Notes under the pieces: model-generated
Told to the model about the DNA's origin: nothing
The model's database searches: none
The model's input: only the letters and a program-made list of their open reading frames with translations
Shown: one piece after another, positions 46,060 through 57,153 of the stretch
How positions within the stretch are numbered: the stretch's first letter is position 1
Layout: every line of letters starts with the position of its first letter
Made by a program: the position numbers and the translations under genes
From: Antilocapra americana
Taxonomy: Eukaryota; Chordata; Mammalia; Artiodactyla; Antilocapridae
Direction of reading: 5' to 3'
Length of the DNA stretch: 64,000 bases
Assembly (NCBI GenBank): GCA_007570785.1
Contig: ML664175.1
Location: 6,831,618-6,895,617 of the forward strand

Positions 46060-46370
46060 AAACATCATTCAGTCAAATTGACTATTTACTATTACAATAG
46101 GCAGTGTTGTAGGAGCTAAGGTAATTCAAAGATCAACAGGACATGCCCCTATTCTCAAGATGCTTACACTTGTTTGTTGGTCATGGGAAGAAGGTGTGTT
46201 CTAGGCTTAGTATCATTTAAGGAAGAGAGGGTAATGTCTAGGAGGGAAGCATAAAATATTAAAGGGGCACAACTGAGAAAATGGGGGAAGGCTTCCTGAA
46301 TGGGTAGCAGTATCTCCATGCCTTGAAGGATGTGAAAGAACTGTACTGACATAAGTAAGAAAAAGGATAG
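46060..46370 (-). mobile_element. L2 LINE fragment, antisense
   Basis: cccctattctcaagatgc, gaaggcttcctgaatggg and atgccttgaaggatgtgaa follow antisense L2. Minus frames here (46164-46455) are part of it. Confidence 0.5.
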
Positions 46371-48299
46371 GGAGAAAGACACACTGCTTAGTAGGAAAAC
46401 AATGCCAAGTTTGATAGGACTGCCTTTCAGCTGCTCTCAGTTTGAAGATCTCCATCTCATGTAATGACTTGCTAAGTTATTGACAAGTGGTCTAGTCTGA
46501 ATCTGGTAGCTGCCTTCTCACCAGAAACATTTGAACTCACAGCTTCTGCTTCAGATGTTGATATAGGAGAGTTTTTAACATGGGCCATAATGGGTACTCT
46601 GTGATGCCACTTCAAGACATGCAACAGATTAGCAAAAAGGAGACCTTTGAATGTGGACCCCAGGCATCTCTGCAGCACTTTAGAGCCCTCACTCTTCTGA
46701 CTTGGAGATAACTTACCAAAAGGCCAAGCTTTGGATTAATTTATTATCAAACTGGTTTAAAAGTGAGAGCAAAAACAGACTTTAGCATTTGTTTTTTCTA
46801 ATTTGCCATGAGGTTGAAATCCATCTCTTGCAATAAGAAATCACTCTTATGGACAACTGGGGTGAGAGTTGCATCCTTTGTCACATTTTATGGGCTCAAA
46901 AACATGAAGATAAGAGAAGGTCTTTCACCTTATCTTACTTGAGTGAAAAGATATTTGATCTTTTATCAATCTTACAATAAAGGCTCTGCATTTCTTATTT
47001 TCCTTTTTTCTAAAAAGATCATGAATCATCACATGGGTAAAGAGTCCCCCGAGTTATACATGGTAATTGTTTACCCTGAGACAGTGAGTCTTTATCAAAA
47101 GAGTGTTGGGTGCTCAAGTTGGATGAGCTATCAGGACATGGACATGTAGGATAAATAGGCATCCTAATTGTTATAATATAAAGAGAAAAATTTGAGGAAA
47201 TAAAGTAAAATTTCCAACTGTGACTTAAGCAATAGATTTGGAAATCACTATTTGGGAACCATGACTGCTGTTAGGCATAGTATTTCTGTACAGTCATGGA
47301 AGAAGAGGGAGTAGGTTTCACCTCTCACATTATAAATCACTGAAAAGTTAGAACCTCATTTCCTACCCTTAGCATATTTTAGTATCTTTGCTAACATGAA
47401 ATATGGGCAAAATTGTGAAACTGATTTCTGGGGCTTTCCCTTTGCACCCTGAAGAAAAGCTCTTATTAATCAACATGTTTCCCATTGCCAGAAGGTTTGG
47501 TGGGAGGTGAAAAATGCAGGGCGTAACACATAAAAGGTTTTCCTAGTACAAAATTCATGAAGAATCATGAACGTTTGACTAAATGTAATGTTACTTATTA
47601 ACCATGTGTTTTATGGTTTAGTTCATACTTTAAAATTTTTTTAGAAAAAGTTACTCTACATGTGGATGTATTCACCAGCTGACAGCACATACTAGCTTAT
47701 ACACTCACACACGCACACACACATGTGCCTTTGGTTGTGGGAAGTATGTGGATCACTGTAAGTCACTCTATATTCACAATAATATGAACCTGAGCCCAAA
47801 CTTCATTGATCATCTGACCTCCGTAAGTCCCTACTTTGATTGGAGTCCTATAGACTGGCATTTTGAGTCTTCAGGAATTAGTGTCAATTCTGAGCTATTG
47901 TCCAGTAATCTCCTTGCTCAATGCACAGTCACTCTGGTAAATGACCACAGCCCCTTTGGAGAAGACTGAAGGTAAAGATGCACAGTATAAATTGTTGTGG
48001 TTTAATAGGGTCCTTTCTCTAGGGGATCAAGCCTCTTTTTCATATAAGGGGCTTTGCATTTGTGAAGTGCCCCTGTCCTGAGAATTCATTCTTCTATTGT
48101 GGTATTTTTAGTTAGACTTCCTTTTTACCAGACTTACAGCTACCTCAACCTTATGCCAATCAAATAAAGTCTTAAGTTGTTTAGTAGAACAAGGTAAATA
48201 AATGAAAGAAAATAAAAAATAAATCATAAGTGTTTAAATAAGGTAATAATAAATAATAAAATAATATTTAAATAAATAGCAATGAAATTAGAATCAGAT
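46371..48299. other. Unclassified sequence
   Basis: About 1.9 kb with no recognised repeat or gene. A CA-rich run lies at 47703-47723. Frames 46943-47149 and 47748-47969 have no domain. Confidence 0.4.
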
Positions 48300-48505
48300 A
48301 ACCAACTGAGAAAATTAACAAATGAGTACTATGCAGCTGTAAAAATGAATGAGGACTATCATTACAAATGACAGTGAAGTAATTTTCAGGATAAATTGGT
48401 AGTTGAAATAAACCAAGGTGAAAAAATATGTATAATGCTATCATTTATTTATGAAAAATGGGTTTATAAAAATATATGTGTATTTTATTATGGTTTATAA
48501 TATAA
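48300..48505 (+). mobile_element. L1M 3' end, left part
   Basis: gagtactatgcagctgtaaa, gtatggtttataatataa-like 3' sequence and aatgctatcatttatttatg resemble an old L1 3' end. It resumes after the SINE. Confidence 0.5.
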
Positions 48506-48717
48506 TGTGGGCTTCCCTATTGGCTCAAATGGTAAAGAATCTGCCTGCAATGCAGGAAACTCAGGTTTGATTCCTAGGTTGGGAAGATTCCCTGGAGAAG
48601 GGAATGGCTACCCACTCCAGTATTCTTGCCTGGAGAATTCCATGCACAGAGGAGCATGGTGGGCTCAAGTCCATGGGGTCGCGAAGAGTCAGACATGACT
48701 GAGCGGCTAACACACAC
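48506..48717 (+). mobile_element. Bov-tA SINE with target-site duplication
   Basis: Head ggcttccctattggctc, middle ccagtattcttgcctgg, tail cgcgaagagtcagacatg. Flanked by ataatataatgtgg (48493-48506) and ataatacaatgtag (48718-48731), 12 of 14 identical. Confidence 0.9.
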
Positions 48718-48900
48718 ATAATACAATGTAGAGACAAACCCTTAAAACTGGGAAAGGACAGAACAAGGTGCAGTAAACAGGAATAGAAGGTAGACTTTTT
48801 GGAATATGTCTTTCTTTAGGGATTTGAATTTGTAATCATGAAAGTAATTAATAATTTGCATAATTATAAAATATAATTAAGTTAAAATAAATCTCTTTAA
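48718..48900 (+). mobile_element. L1M 3' end, right part
   Basis: gagacaaacccttaaaac, tagactttttggaatatgtc and aaaataaatctctttaaa continue the element. Confidence 0.45.
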
Positions 48901-48970
48901 AAATGCTTTTAATAATTGAGTGTTCACAGATAGTGTTGGAGCTTTTATTATCCATGCTTTTATTATTATA

Positions 48971-49017
48971 TGTGTGTGTGTGTGTGTGTATGGGTGTGTG
49001 TGTGTGTGTATGTATAG
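48971..49017 (+). repeat. (TG)n microsatellite, interrupted
   Basis: Two TG runs split by tatggg. Confidence 0.9.
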
Positions 49018-49789
49018 GGGATAGACCAAATGAATAATTATCATAGTGTCATTAAGAACTTTGATTTTTGTTATGGGGAAAAAGGAGATACAGATATAAA
49101 TCAGTGAAGCTAAGTAAAAATATTGTGCTCCTGAATTTGAATTGGAAAAATCAGTGTGAGTTTATTATATTTTCACCTTTAAGAAATCAGATTTTTAAAT
49201 TGCTTCCACTAATGATGGAGTCCTTTTTTGTAAAACAATATTCATGTCAATTATAAAAAAAGTTGGAGAAAATACTAAGAACATAAATCTGAAGATTTAA
49301 GGGGGAAATATTTCAGAGAGTAGAAAAGCCCACAAAATAAGATATCCTACAGTATTATTCCCTTTGAGAAATTTGCTGATTTGTAGTGGGGTTGGGACTG
49401 AGAATAAATTAGAGCAAAAAAGTAGTAGCTCAGTGGTTGGGAAGCTGAGATGCAGTTTTTTCAGCATTATGGTCCTGGGGAAACAAACACAAATTAGAGT
49501 CCTTGGGTGGACCAAGGAGAAGGAATACTCTCAATAATTTCAGATTTCTATTTAGAGAGCTACTCCTAGGAGTGCTTACTCCTAAGCACATATAAAAGAG
49601 TACAACCAAGTTTCAAAAGAAACTCAGTACAAATCATGTACTAAGGTGATCTATTCTTATTTTGCCACTTGAACAAAAGCAAAGCAAAAATCTTCTCTGG
49701 AGAAGGATAATACCAAAAAGAGTCTATAATTATCTCTGTAATTTTAATAAACAATGTTTGGTATTTGATGAAAAATTAATTGGCAAAGA
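49018..49789. other. Unclassified sequence
   Basis: No feature recognised. Confidence 0.4.
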
Positions 49790-50433
49790 AGAATATAGGA
49801 TCAAATGACCAAAACTAAGAGAAAAATACCATATAGTAGAATTACATGCCTAGGTGATAGAGAAATTAGAGAAACCAGATATGACTTTAAAATAATTGTT
49901 ATTAATAAATCAAGAAAAGAATTGACAAAATTGAGAAATTCCCCAGAGAACTTGAGTCATAAGAGAAGTCAAATGAAAATCCTAGTTCTAAAATACATAA
50001 CAGTTGAAATTAAGGATCCAATAGATGGATTTAGCGAAGATTAGAAATAGAAGAAGATTGAAATCAGAAAGCAGAGCAATAGAAGATATACAGACTCGAG
50101 TACAAAGAGAAAAACATGGATAAAGAGATGGAAAAGAATATAAAAGACATATGACACAGTGTCTTTGTCTAAAAATGTATTCTCAGAGTAAGTGGAAAGT
50201 AGGGTGGTACAGAAACAATATTGGTGGAGATGCTAGCCATAAATTTCTCCCAACTTGAATGACATCAGTTCCCAGATTCAAGAAGTTATATAAACTCCAA
50301 ATAGCATAAATATAAGACAAACATACCAAGACATCTGATAAAGTGCTGAAAAGCAAAGCAAAGAGAAAAACACATGTAAAGCTATCAGGAAAAAGAAAGA
50401 CATTCCTCTTAAAGAATGGGTAATACAATTTAT
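49790..50433 (+). mobile_element. HAL1/L1 ORF1-region remnant, left part
   Basis: An A-rich, coiled-coil-like coding style (lysine, glutamate and asparagine codons) runs through here, for example in the 79-codon frame 49805-50044. Later segments such as gatattcaagaagttatat-type and caaagcaaagagaaaaac match the ORF1 and HAL1 layout. Stops break it. Confidence 0.55.
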
Positions 50434-50646
50434 GGGGCTTCCCTGAATGGCTCAGCAGTAAAATATCTGCCTGCAATGCAGGAGACTCAAGTTCAATCTC
50501 TGGGTCAGGAAGATCCCCTGGAAAAGGAAAGGCAACCCACTCCAATATTCTTACCTAGGAAATCCCATGGACAAAGGAGCCTGGCAGGCTACAGTCCCTG
50601 GAGTCGCAAGAGTTGGACACGACTTAGCAACTATACCACCACCACC
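50434..50646 (+). mobile_element. Bov-tA SINE with target-site duplication
   Basis: Head ggcttccctgaatggctc, middle ccaatattcttacctagg, tail gcaagagttggacacgac and a short accaccacc end. Flanked by aatacaatttatgg (50422-50435) and aatacagtttatag (50647-50660), 12 of 14 identical. Confidence 0.9.
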
Positions 50647-51260
50647 AATACAGTTTATAGTGGATATCTCAAAAAAAAAAAAAATCATGAAAGCAAGAAA
50701 GAAGTTTGTAGTTTTGAAAGTAACTACCACCCTAAAAGTCTATATCCAGTGAAAATATCTTCAAATATAAATGTGAAATAAAGATATTTTGCAAAATGAA
50801 AGTTAGAGCATTTATCATTCTGAAAAAAATACACTTAAAGTTGGTAAAACTCATTGTAGGCAAATTACACACTGAAATGAAGCTAATTTAAAAATAAAGA
50901 TAAATACTAAAGGGAATTATTTAAGCAGAAATAAAATTATCCCAGAGGAAAACGTGGAAATATGGAAGAAATAAAGAATACTAGAAAGGATGAATCTGTG
51001 GGTAAATCTAAATTAATATTAGTTGTATAAGACAATAATTCTAATGTCTTCCAGAGTTTGAAATATAAGTAAAATTCAAATATATGTCAAATATAAAACA
51101 GAATGTTTAAGGGTTAATGTGTTTAAGTTCCTTGTATTTTCACAGACATAGAGTAGTGACTTACATTCATCCCTGTTAAGTCAAGCCTACATATTATGTT
51201 CTTAGTAGTAACCACTAACAGCAGAGAAACATATAACTAAAATGGTAACATATTTTAATA
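50647..51260 (+). mobile_element. HAL1/L1 ORF1-region remnant, right part
   Basis: gtctatatccagtgaaaat, tcaaatataaatgtgaaata, ttagagcatttatcattc and agtagtaaccactaacag continue the ORF1/HAL1 order after the SINE. No frame longer than about 60 codons remains. Confidence 0.6.
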
Positions 51261-51269
51261 ATATACTAT

Positions 51270-51842
51270 TATTCTAATAAAGGGTTTGGACATCTTTCTT
51301 AATGTTTATTCCTAAGTAGCTTATATTTTTTGCCATTAGAAGTGATATTTAATGTATTATTTCTAACATATTGTTGCCAGTGGATAGATGTATAACTATT
51401 TTTATGTATTTACATTTAACCAACTAGCCAAATTCTGTAATTCATAATAATAATTTTTTGGAGTTTCTATTTGGCAATTGTATTTTTGTGCAAAAGATGA
51501 GTTTTTTCTTATGTTCTGTTTCTTTCTATTGTTTTATTGTGTTTGCTGTAATATTTAATACAGTACTGAACAGAAGCAGCAGGAACTAGACTTCAGTGCC
51601 TTGTTTCTAATGTTTAAGAGAATCTATATATGATATTTGTAGTTATTTTTTGTGAGATAATTCTTATAAGGTTAATTAAGTTCTATTTCTGATTTACTAA
51701 ACTTAGTTTTATTATAAATATTATAAAATAAGTTTTATAGATTTACTCAAATCATTCCTTTTTTTCTTATTCATCTGTTAATGTAGCTAATTACATCAAT
51801 AGATTTTTCTAAAGTTAAACCCTCATTATCAGCCTCCCCACC
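51270..51842 (-). mobile_element. L1 ORF2 (reverse-transcriptase region) fragment, antisense
   Basis: Plus strand reads ctttcttaatgtttattcc, tttggagtttctatttgg, cttcagtgccttgtttc, ttattcatctgttaatgtag, ctaattacatcaatag: the reverse complement of L1 ORF2 middle. Many stops. Confidence 0.65.
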
Positions 51843-51844
51843 AA

Positions 51845-51981
51845 AGTGGTACATTTGTTATAGTTAATGAGTCTACATCATTATCACCTATAGTCCACAG
51901 TTTACTTTGAGTTTATTCTCCGTGGTATACATTCTGTGGGTTTTGACAAATGTATAATGACATGTATCCAACATTATGACC
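51845..51981 (-). mobile_element. L1M 3' end, first part
   Basis: ctatagtccacagtttac, gtggtatacattctgtggg, ttttgacaaatgtataatg, acatgtatccaacatta: antisense L1M 3' end, split by the following SINE. Confidence 0.65.
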
Positions 51982-52178
51982 TTTTCAGGAGGCTCAGTGG
52001 TAAAGAATCCACCTGCCAATTCAGGAGACACAGGAGACGTGAGTTCGATCCGTGGGTTAGGAAGAAGGAAGTACACTCTAGTAGTCTAGCCAGAAAAATC
52101 CTATGGGCATAGAGGACTGATGGGCTACAGTTCCTGAGGTCGCAAAGAGTTGGACACAACTCAGCAACTAAGTGCGTG
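51982..52178 (+). mobile_element. Bov-tA SINE
   Basis: Head caggaggctcagtggtaaag, middle diverged (gaagtacactctagtagtc), tail cgcaaagagttggacac. It ends in gtgcgtgtgcacac, which grades into a CA microsatellite. Confidence 0.85.
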
Positions 52179-52222
52179 TGCACACACACACACACACATA
52201 CACACACAACACACACACACCC
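52179..52222 (+). repeat. (CA)n microsatellite at a SINE tail
   Basis: CA units with minor breaks directly follow the Bov-tA tail. Confidence 0.9.
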
Positions 52223-52644
52223 CATTATAGTATCATATAGAGTAGTTTTTTTGCCCTAAAAATCTGCTGTGCTTTTCCTATTTATTTCTCCTTCTCCCCA
52301 ACCCTTGACAAACTTTTTCTCACTGTATCCATAGTTTTGCCTTTTTTCAGAATATCATATAGTTGGAATCATACAGTGTGTGGTCTTTTAAGATTGGCTT
52401 TTTTCACTTAGTGATGTCCATTTAAGATTTCCCCATGTTTTTTCATGGCTTGATAGCTCAGCACTGAATAATAGTTCATTGTCTGGAGGTACTATCATTT
52501 ATTTATCCATTTGCCTTACTAGACATTTTGCTTGTTTCCAAGTTTTAGCAATTATGAATAAATCTATACATATCTGTGTGCAGATTTTTATGTGGAGATT
52601 AGTTTTTGGCTTATTTGGTTGAATACCATGGAACCCAGTTGCTG
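52223..52644 (-). mobile_element. L1M 3' end, second part
   Basis: cattatagtatcatatagag, catagttttgcctttttt, gcttttttcacttagtgatg, ttatttatccatttgcc, ttagcaattatgaataaatc continue the element. Confidence 0.75.
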
Positions 52645-52859
52645 GTTGGTCAGTTAACTCAGCAGTAAAGAATCCACCTGCCAATGCAGGAAGCTCAGGA
52701 GATGGGTTCGATCCCTGGGTTGGGAAGATCCCCTGGAGAAGGAAATGCCAACCCATTCCAGTATTCTTGCCTGGAAAAGTCCATGGACAGAGGAACCTTA
52801 TGGACTACAGTCCAGGGGATCACAAAGAGTCAGACATGACTTAGCAACTGAGTACCACC
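52645..52859 (+). mobile_element. Bov-tA SINE
   Basis: Head gttaactcagcagtaaag, B-box-like gggttcgatccctggg, middle ccagtattcttgcctgg, tail cacaaagagtcagacatg. Confidence 0.88.
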
Positions 52860-53380
52860 CAGAAATACATGATGAACATTTTTTTCAAAAGCTGATTTTC
52901 CATCTGTATATCATCTTTGGTGAGGTGTTTGTATTTTTTGGCCATTTTAAAATCATGCTATTTGTTTTATTGTTGATGAGTTTTAAGAGTTCTTAGTACA
53001 TTTTGAATACTAATCCTTTATCCAGATGTGTCTTTTGCAATATTTTTTCCCAGTTTGCGGTTTGTCTTATTTCTTGGCAGTGATTTAACAGAAATCTCAA
53101 GAGAGAGATAGAGCAGAAATTTGAAATTTTAATGATGTCTAGCTTATCAATTATTTCTTTTATGGATCATGCCTTTGTTGGTATATTTAAACAATTATCA
53201 TCACCAGTGTTATCTAGACTTTCTTCTGTCTTATCTTCTAGGAATTTTATATTTTTATGTTTAGATCTTGGATTCATTTTGAGTTAATTTTTGTGAAGTG
53301 TTGAATGTTTGTGTCTAGGTATATTTCTTTTTGCATGTGGATATCCAGTTTTTCACCACCATGCCAATCTGATTTTTAAG
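52860..53380 (-). mobile_element. L1M, third part running into ORF2
   Basis: tttccatctgtatatcatc, tttggtgaggtgtttgt, gatgagttttaagagttct, tttgcaatattttttccc, ttcattttgagttaattt, tgcatgtggatatccag. The order 3' end to ORF2 is consistent across all three parts. Confidence 0.75.
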
Positions 53381-53595
53381 CTATTCAATGAGTTTTAAAT
53401 TTCAAAGAGTGTTTTTCATTGTTAAAAGCTAGCTTGGTTTGTTTGCAAGTCAATAATTTTTTATAATCTTTTTTCCTTGTTCATATCTTGTTCATGCCAA
53501 CTTAAACGTTTTTATGCACAGTCATTTTAGTCTCTGTTTGATTACTCCAGTATTTGAAGTATGTCAGAGCCTAACTTCTGTGGTTGGTTGTTCTG

Positions 53596-53817
53596 TGCAT
53601 GCATGCTAAGTTGCTTAAGTTGCATCCAATTCTTTGCAATCCTATGGACTATAGCCCACCAGAATTCTCTGTCCGTGGAATTCTCCAGGCAAGAATGCTG
53701 GAGTGGGTTGCCATGCTGTCTTCCAGGGTATCTTCCTGACCAGGGATTGAACCCATATCTCTTACATCTCCTGCATTAGCAGGTGGTTCTTTACCACTAA
53801 GGCCACCTGGGAAGCCA
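53596..53817 (-). mobile_element. Bov-tA SINE with probable target-site duplication
   Basis: Antisense full-length copy: tgcatgcatgctaagttgc tail to ccacctgggaagcc head. Flanked by ggttggttgttctg (53582-53595) and ggttgattggttctg (53818-53832). Confidence 0.88.
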
Positions 53818-53832
53818 GGTTGATTGGTTCTG

Positions 53833-55084
53833 CTGAATCTTAATCATGGTAGCTCACCTTCTTATGTGTATAATGTTATATTTTATTGCAAGCTTATATT
53901 TGCTTGAACTTAATTGATACCCTAAAAGGCCTGGGTTGACAATGAATTCTTCAAAGAAAAATATGTGTTACTCTTGTAAAGTGTTAGGGACATTATTAAG
54001 CTAGGACCAGTTATTTAATTTCTTGGCATACTGTTTCCATGACTGAATACATTGTAGAATTTGAGTCTGAAACCCATTCAAAAGCTGGTCTATGGTTAAA
54101 CATTCTCAGAAGATGCTACTATCATCATTATTTTATATTCCACCTAGAAATGTAGTGAAGACAAGATTCCTCATTTTCTTGCTTCACATCAAACAAATTT
54201 CTAACCATCAATGAGTCTGCAGCACCTTCACTTGTACTGACTTTTGGTTGAGTTTTCAGTTTCATCTCTAACTTTTCACTGGTCTAAGGTATGGTCATCC
54301 ATTCTATATTATTACCACTAATACTCAAGTTCTAGGTTCTACTTAACAGTACTTGCTATCAGGGTGACCTCTTCTCAACAACATTCTGGTTTCTGGATCT
54401 ATTCCCTTAAAATTCTGTTTTCATTTCCCTTTTAGGGATCTCCCCAACACTTTTTAGGGAGCTCAATAATGCATAAGTATATATGTTGTCATTTATACCT
54501 CATCTAGGGGATTTGCCAAAGGAAGGTTTTTCAAATTATTCAGTCTAACATGACTTCAAGAAGCTAAAGCTGTATTGTTTTGTTTTTATGTCAACTGTGA
54601 GTTCATTGCCTTCTCAAATCTCTCTGAAGGTATTGATTAAAGTTGTGGGGATTTTTTGGTTTGTTTTTTTCCCTCTGTCTCCAAAATTATTTTGTCTTTC
54701 CTCCCAAGGGCCTTATTTCCTGCTATTTATTTTTGTATCTTTTTAACATTCTAGGAACTTTGCTCAAGTATCTGATGATCTTGCTTGTTTGCCCATATTT
54801 CAAAATGAAATAATTAAAAATCTGATTGAGAATTTGTGTTATGCTAGCAGAGGTATTTAACCCTTGGATGACAAAGTGGATAACTCACAGCCACAGGGGG
54901 ACCCCTAAAAAAGCAAAACTCCCCCAAACCTAAATGTCTTCTCTTGATATTTCTTAAGAGAGAAAACTGCTGATAGCTTTACCTATAAGATAGATGCCTA
55001 ACTGCCTTGAAGGTGCTAGACACAAGAGAAAAGGAAGAATTGGAGATGGTGATGCACTGTTTCACTGACCTATTTTCAATTAAT
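53833..55084. other. Unclassified sequence
   Basis: About 1.25 kb with no recognised gene or repeat. Confidence 0.4.
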
Positions 55085-55301
55085 TTCCAGGTGGCTCAGT
55101 GGTAAAGAATCCACCTGCCAATGCAGGAGACACCAGAGACTTGGGTTCGGTCCCTGGGTTGGGAAGATCCCCTGGAGGAGGGACTGGCAACCCACTCCAG
55201 TATTCTTGCCTGAGAAATCCCATGGACAAAGGAACCTGGCGGGCTGGGGTCCATGGGGTTGCAAAGAGTTGGACATGATTGAACAACTGAACACTCACGC
55301 A
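55085..55301 (+). mobile_element. Bov-tA SINE
   Basis: Head ccaggtggctcagtggtaaa, middle ccagtattcttgcctgag, tail tgcaaagagttggacatg. All three minus-strand frames here are SINE. Confidence 0.9.
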
Positions 55302-55591
55302 CAGTGTTTTTAGTTTCACACTTAGCTCTAACTGTAGCCTTTTATTCTTGATGTTTCCATAGTTTTGTTGGACTGGTGCCCTCCTTAGCTGTAACTCTGT
55401 GCTTATTCTAAACTATGACTTTCTCTTGCACCATTGGATACCACTCCTCCATCTGCTCTACTTGTAGAAAAATTCTTCCCTCTGCTGGAACTTCCATTTT
55501 CTTAGGTGTTAAGGTTTTATTTTTTCCATTATTACTTTTGTATAAGATTTCTAGAGGAAGAGAAGAAAATGTTTTTACATTTTTAATCAAA
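55302..55591. other. Unclassified sequence
   Basis: Overlapping opposite-strand 60-codon frames at 55408-55597, no domain. Confidence 0.4.
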
Positions 55592-56070
55592 AGATAATTG
55601 TTTTATATTGTCTTAACTTCAGGTGTACAAAAATGAGTCAGATATGTGTATATATATATATATTTCAGATTATTTTCTATTATAGGTTATTAAAAAATAT
55701 TGAATATAGTTCCCTGTGCTATATAGTAAATCCTGTTGCTTTTTATGTATAGTAGTTTGTAACTGTTAATCCCATACTTTTAATTTATCCCTCCTCCTCA
55801 CTCTGTTATCCTTGTTGGTAATCATAGTTTGTTTTATATGTCTATTTCTGTTTTCTATCTAGATTAATTTTATTATTTTTTAGATTTCACATATAAGTGA
55901 AATAGTATAATATTTGGCTGTTTGTGTCTGATTCACTTCACTTAGGATGACAATCTCTAGGTCCATTCATGTTGCTGAAAATGATAATATTTCATTCTTT
56001 TTTTGGCTAAGTAATATTACACTGTATATATGCATCTTCTTAAACCAATGATTTTTTTAAAAATTAGAAT
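55592..56070 (-). mobile_element. L1 3' end, antisense
   Basis: ttcaggtgtacaaaaatgag, gttccctgtgctatatag, ggtaatcatagtttgtttt, tcacttaggatgacaatctc, gtccattcatgttgctg. A good antisense L1 3' end. Confidence 0.75.
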
Positions 56071-56110
56071 TTCTGTATGCCTGAATTCTGACTATAATAA
56101 TTAGGTAGAA

Positions 56111-56460
56111 TGTCTTAGTTCATTCATGTTGCTATGACAAGATACCATAGACACAACAACAGAAATTTATTGCTCACAGTTCTGGAAGCTCAAGTCCAAG
56201 ATCAAGACACTCGCAGATTCAGTGTCTAGTGGGGACTCACTTCCTGGTTTATATGTAGTGATCTTATTGTGTAGTCATGTGACAGAAGTGGTGAAGGAGT
56301 TCTCTTGTGCTTTTATTTAAAATATATTAATCCCATTCATGAAAGATCCACCCACATGACCTATTCACCAGACAAAGGACTCACTTCCAAGCATCATCAA
56401 ATTGTGGATTAAATTTCAACATATGGATTTTGAGGAGGCACAAATATGCAGTCTTTTGCA
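56111..56460 (-). mobile_element. MaLR (MST/MLT1-like) solo LTR, antisense
   Basis: tgtcttagttcattcatg, acaacagaaatttattgc, acagttctggaagctcaag, cttcctggtttatatg, atcccattcatgaaag, caacatatggattttgagg. On the minus strand this is an LTR in the MST/MLT1 order, with TG...CA ends. No internal retroviral part is present. Confidence 0.75.
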
Positions 56461-56589
56461 TAGTCTTTCCAGTTTAGGTGGCCATATATAACTATCTGTG
56501 AAAGAATCCTTTAGGTTTTCTGAACTTAAGAAGAAAATATGTTGGAAGTAGCTGACTTTATTGCTCTGCAGATCAATTCCATACAATTA

Positions 56590-56790
56590 GGAACATTGGC
56601 TCCGAAGTCAGTAATATCTGATGTCAAACCTCAGTGCTGACATTTATCCTTTTCATTTATGTGTGACCATAAGTCACTTCACCTCTCTGAGTCTCACTTT
56701 CCTAATCTTTAAAATGGACATACCCATATTTATCTCCTAGACCAAAATGAATGAACATCATATTGTAAACACTGAATAAAGGCTTCTCCT
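56590..56790 (+). repeat. MIR SINE
   Basis: gtgaccataagtcacttcac, ctctctgagtctcactttc, ctttaaaatggacatac and cactgaataaagg: sense MIR. Confidence 0.7.
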
Positions 56791-56943
56791 GTAATGTTAC
56801 CTGTAATAAGAGCCATACAGTTTGTTCAGGTTATATACAATCTTGTCCACGATGCATTATTTCTCAGATATCAGTTTTGCATTTTCCCAGACTTGAGGTG
56901 AGAAATTCTTATTGATTTCTACAGGAGGCCATGTTTCCTTTCA

Positions 56944-57153
56944 GTTGTTGTCATTTAGTCCCGGAGTCCTGTACAACTCTTTTGCAATCCCATAGTCTGA
57001 GCCCACCAGGCTCCTCAGATCACAGAATTTCTCAGGCAAGAGTACAGGAGTGGGTTACCATTTCCTTTTCCAGGGGTATTCCTGATTAAGGGGTCAAATC
57101 ACTTCTCCTGCATTGCAGGTGGATTCTTTACCACTGAGCCACTTGGGAAGCCT
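56944..57153 (-). mobile_element. Bov-tA SINE, diverged
   Basis: gttgttgtcatttagtccc tail, ggcaagagtacaggagtgg middle, ccactgagccacttggg head. More diverged than most Bov copies here. Confidence 0.82.

Noticed and set aside
49805..50044. 79-codon lysine-rich frame as a small gene
   Set aside because: It lies inside a HAL1/L1 ORF1-like remnant, and the lysine/glutamate richness is typical of that A-rich sequence.
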